A stretch of DNA of 5,683 nucleotides from an uncultured Planctomycetaceae bacterium (GTDB lineage Bacteria > Planctomycetota > Planctomycetia > Pirellulales > Lacipirellulaceae): positions 1 to 5,683 of the forward strand of contig CALMBE010000509.1 of NCBI GenBank assembly GCA_937860165.1, in the 5' to 3' direction. The notes below the pieces were generated by a model that was not told the DNA's origin, made no database searches, and saw only the letters and a list, made by a program, of their open reading frames with translations. Below are positions 5,285-5,683 of the stretch, piece after piece. Within the stretch, counting starts at the first letter, position 1. Every line of letters begins with the position of its first letter. A program made the position numbers and the translations under genes.

Positions 5285-5683
5285 ATGAAGGTCGCCACTT
5301 TTACCACCTCACGTGGAACACTCCGACTGGAGCTGTTCGAGGACAAAGTCCCCAAAACCGTTGCCAATTTCGTAAAACTCACCGAGTCGGGTTACTACGA
5401 TGGATTGAAATTTCATCGCGTGATTGAAGACTTTATGATCCAAGGGGGATGCCCCGAGGGAACTGGTACGGGTGGCCCTGGGTATAAGTTCGCCGATGAA
5501 TTCCACCCCGAACTTAAGCATGACGTCCCCGGCGTATTGTCGATGGCCAATGCTGGTCCAAACACCAACGGGTCTCAGTTTTTCATCACTCATATCCCAA
5601 CTCCTTGGCTCGACGGCAAGCACTCGGTCTTCGGGCGCGTCCTGGGAGATGGCCAGGCAGTAGTGGATGCGATTAAGCAGGGT
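5285..5683 (+). CDS. Cyclophilin-type peptidyl-prolyl cis-trans isomerase, 3' end beyond the window
   Basis: The frame runs from ATG 5285 through the last base, giving 133 residues with no stop; bacterial cyclophilins of this short type are about 145-170 residues, so only the C-terminal end is missing. It starts [20 protein letters not shown], with no signal peptide, so it should act in the cytoplasm on proline peptide bonds of folding proteins. The active-site set is complete: the [13 protein letters not shown] block (43-55, with catalytic R45, then F50, M51 and Q53), the [16 protein letters not shown] block (87-102, Q98 and F100) and [13 protein letters not shown] (107-119, W108 and H113), which align with human cyclophilin A R55, F60, M61, Q63, Q111, F113, W121 and H126. 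The gene is preceded by a good GGGAG site and separated from the permease by a repeat, so it is probably transcribed alone. Confidence 0.93.
   Translation, partial: MKVATFTTSRGTLRLELFEDKVPKTVANFVKLTESGYYDGLKFHRVIEDFMIQGGCPEGTGTGGPGYKFADEFHPELKHDVPGVLSMANAGPNTNGSQFFITHIPTPWLDGKHSVFGRVLGDGQAVVDAIKQG

Noticed and set aside
5092..5427. Plus-strand open frame overlapping the repeat and the cyclophilin start
   Set aside because: It begins inside the inverted repeat and runs out of frame into the cyclophilin, which has a complete active site and its own ribosome binding site.

Overview
The window looks like a piece of a planctomycete (Pirellulales-like) genome or metagenome contig. The reasons are the gene set (a DUF502 membrane protein with a long inter-helix loop, a single LptF/LptG-type permease, HemC, a ComF-type phosphoribosyltransferase, a short cyclophilin), start sites mostly without strong Shine-Dalgarno motifs, and several kinds of iterated intergenic repeat that I associate with planctomycete genomes. 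The taxonomic call is inference from memory, with no search behind it.

Layout. Bases 2-193 are the 3' end of an AT-rich membrane-protein gene. Next come an iterated 9-bp hairpin (195-267) and a retron-like block: 24-bp inverted repeats (287-310 and 505-528) that enclose a small hairpin and a long bulged hairpin, followed 10 bases later by the start of a reverse-transcriptase-type reading frame (539). Only the charged N-terminal extension of that protein is present. At about 905-925 the sequence switches abruptly to the 3' end of hemC, which reads in the opposite direction, and GC rises from about 45% to about 62%. From there the minus strand carries hemC (1819 to 782), a DUF502 protein (2836-1928) and a comF-like gene (3710-2946). 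The plus strand then carries an LptF/LptG permease (3828-4961) divergent from comF, a nested inverted repeat (5002-5150), and a cyclophilin peptidyl-prolyl isomerase (5285 to the right edge, incomplete).

How the parts relate. The three minus-strand genes are co-oriented with gaps of about 110 bases and need not form one operon. HemC acts in tetrapyrrole synthesis, the permease in lipopolysaccharide export, and the cyclophilin in protein folding; they share no pathway. The most interesting part is the retron-like block: it has the expected order a1 - structured RNA - a2 - RT start, but the RT is cut off before any catalytic motif. The same join removes the hemC stop codon, so hemC runs on about 40 codons into antisense RT sequence. 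Either a real rearrangement destroyed a retron, or two unrelated sequences were joined in assembly; reads spanning 880-950 would decide.
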